This document shows, piece by piece, positions 63,580-64,000 of a stretch of DNA of 64,000 nucleotides. The translations under genes were made by a program, and so were the position numbers. The DNA is taken from contig PDHQ01000145.1 of NCBI GenBank assembly GCA_003339415.1, positions 1 through 64,000 on the forward strand, written 5' to 3'. This DNA is from Ophiocordyceps camponoti-saundersi (nom. inval.) (taxonomy: Eukaryota; Ascomycota; Sordariomycetes; Hypocreales; Ophiocordycipitaceae). Each line of letters starts with the position of its first letter. Positions within the stretch are counted from its first letter, which is position 1. Under the pieces are notes generated by a model that saw only the letters and a program-made list of their open reading frames with translations, searched no databases and was not told the origin of the DNA.

Positions 63580-63880
63580 TATTAGATATTATCTTTTTAT
63601 ACCCCTTTATATATACTATACGATATATATATAGAGGATAGTACGGATATAAGGAAGCTTCTAACGAAATATATATTATTACTTAAGTTATACTTTATAT
63701 AACTTAGGAGGTAGGAGGTAGCTTAGATAAGAAAAAGGGGGGTATAAAAGTAGAGTATTATCTAGCTATATAGCTACTCTTCCTCGTACGATAAAGAAAA
63801 GGTATCTATCTCTAATTATACTTAATTTAGGTTACCTTTACTTTCTCTTACCTATACGTATATATAAAGACTACTTAATA
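63580..63880 (+). repeat. 3' LTR of the copia element (301 bp)
   Basis: Partner of 56577-56877 with equal length. Ends cttaata directly before the GTTTC duplication. Confidence 0.92.
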
Positions 63881-64000
63881 GTTTCGTTAGATAATATTAT
63901 TTAGTTTAAAAAAAAATTTAGCGTTAAACGTTTATTAGGGTTATCTAAGGAGTCTTTTTTAGTAATTTATTAAGGGATTATAAAAGAAAATTAATCGTTA
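63881..64000 (-). pseudogene. Continuation of the 53-kb gypsy pol, cut by window end
   Basis: After the duplicated gtttc, the minus-strand frame reads KKDSLDNPNKRLTLNFF, upstream of RT. It continues the gypsy sequence that breaks at 56576. Confidence 0.7.

Larger units (their letters stand above)
56577..63880 (+). mobile_element. Ty1/copia retrotransposon, structurally complete (7304 bp), RIP-degraded
   Basis: Two 301-bp LTRs (56577-56877, 63580-63880) begin tattagatatt and end cttaata, the RIP forms of TG...CA. The element is flanked by a 5-bp GTTTC duplication. Internally, in plus orientation, come a gag-like region, integrase, RT and RNase H, the Ty1/copia order. It is inserted into the minus-strand gypsy element of 53-64 kb and is the youngest layer there. 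Coding is destroyed by stops. The polypurine tract is probably aaaaagaaaaag just left of the right LTR. Confidence 0.93.

Overview
The window looks like a transposon graveyard from the AT-rich compartment of a filamentous ascomycete (Pezizomycotina) genome. The dinucleotides ca and tg are almost absent over most of 64 kb, ta is greatly enriched, and cg is retained. That is the signature of repeat-induced point mutation (RIP), which converts CpA to TpA on both strands. Reading frames can still be followed, but they are peppered with stops of the Gln/Trp-to-stop kind and with Cys-to-Tyr and His-to-Tyr changes. I see no intact protein-coding gene. The species cannot be named from the sequence. 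|| Layout. 1-7785: a minus-strand Ty3/gypsy chromovirus with gag, protease, RT, RNase H, integrase and chromodomain, and LTRs at both ends (left one cut by the window). It sits in a plus-strand Ty3/gypsy element (7786 to about 12600). 12600-21785: AT-rich sequence with a 250-bp LTR-like repeat (14144-14393), a 1.1-kb direct repeat pair, a second gag fragment of the 7786 element (19300-20312) and a GC minisatellite. || 21786-46003 is dominated by a 1.86-kb repeat I call rep-A. It has two plus copies (A, B) and three minus copies (C, D, E+F); B and C abut head to head as a large palindrome. Each minus copy is broken by a later insertion with target-site duplications. C holds a 598-bp segment with a tRNA-like head (15-bp duplication). 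D holds a 250-bp solo LTR (5-bp duplication). E/F is split by a minus-strand LINE-type element (13-bp duplication), itself containing an unclassified element X1. 46020-49852: X2, a second copy of X with the same tandem palindromes and TATA box, interrupted by a 411-bp LTR-like insertion. 49853-50436: inverted copy of a repeat also at 25014-25595. || 50437-53240: unclassified plus-strand coding remnant and AT-rich sequence. 53240-56576 and 63881-64000: a minus-strand Ty3/gypsy element split by a structurally complete plus-strand Ty1/copia element (56577-63880; 301-bp LTRs, GTTTC duplication). || How the parts relate: the region grew by nested insertion, with each layer mutated by RIP. The insertion order can be read from the duplications: rep-A before the tRNA-headed segment, solo LTR and LINE; 7786 gypsy before the 1-7785 chromovirus; 53-kb gypsy before the copia element. 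Coordinates of element edges without duplications are approximate.
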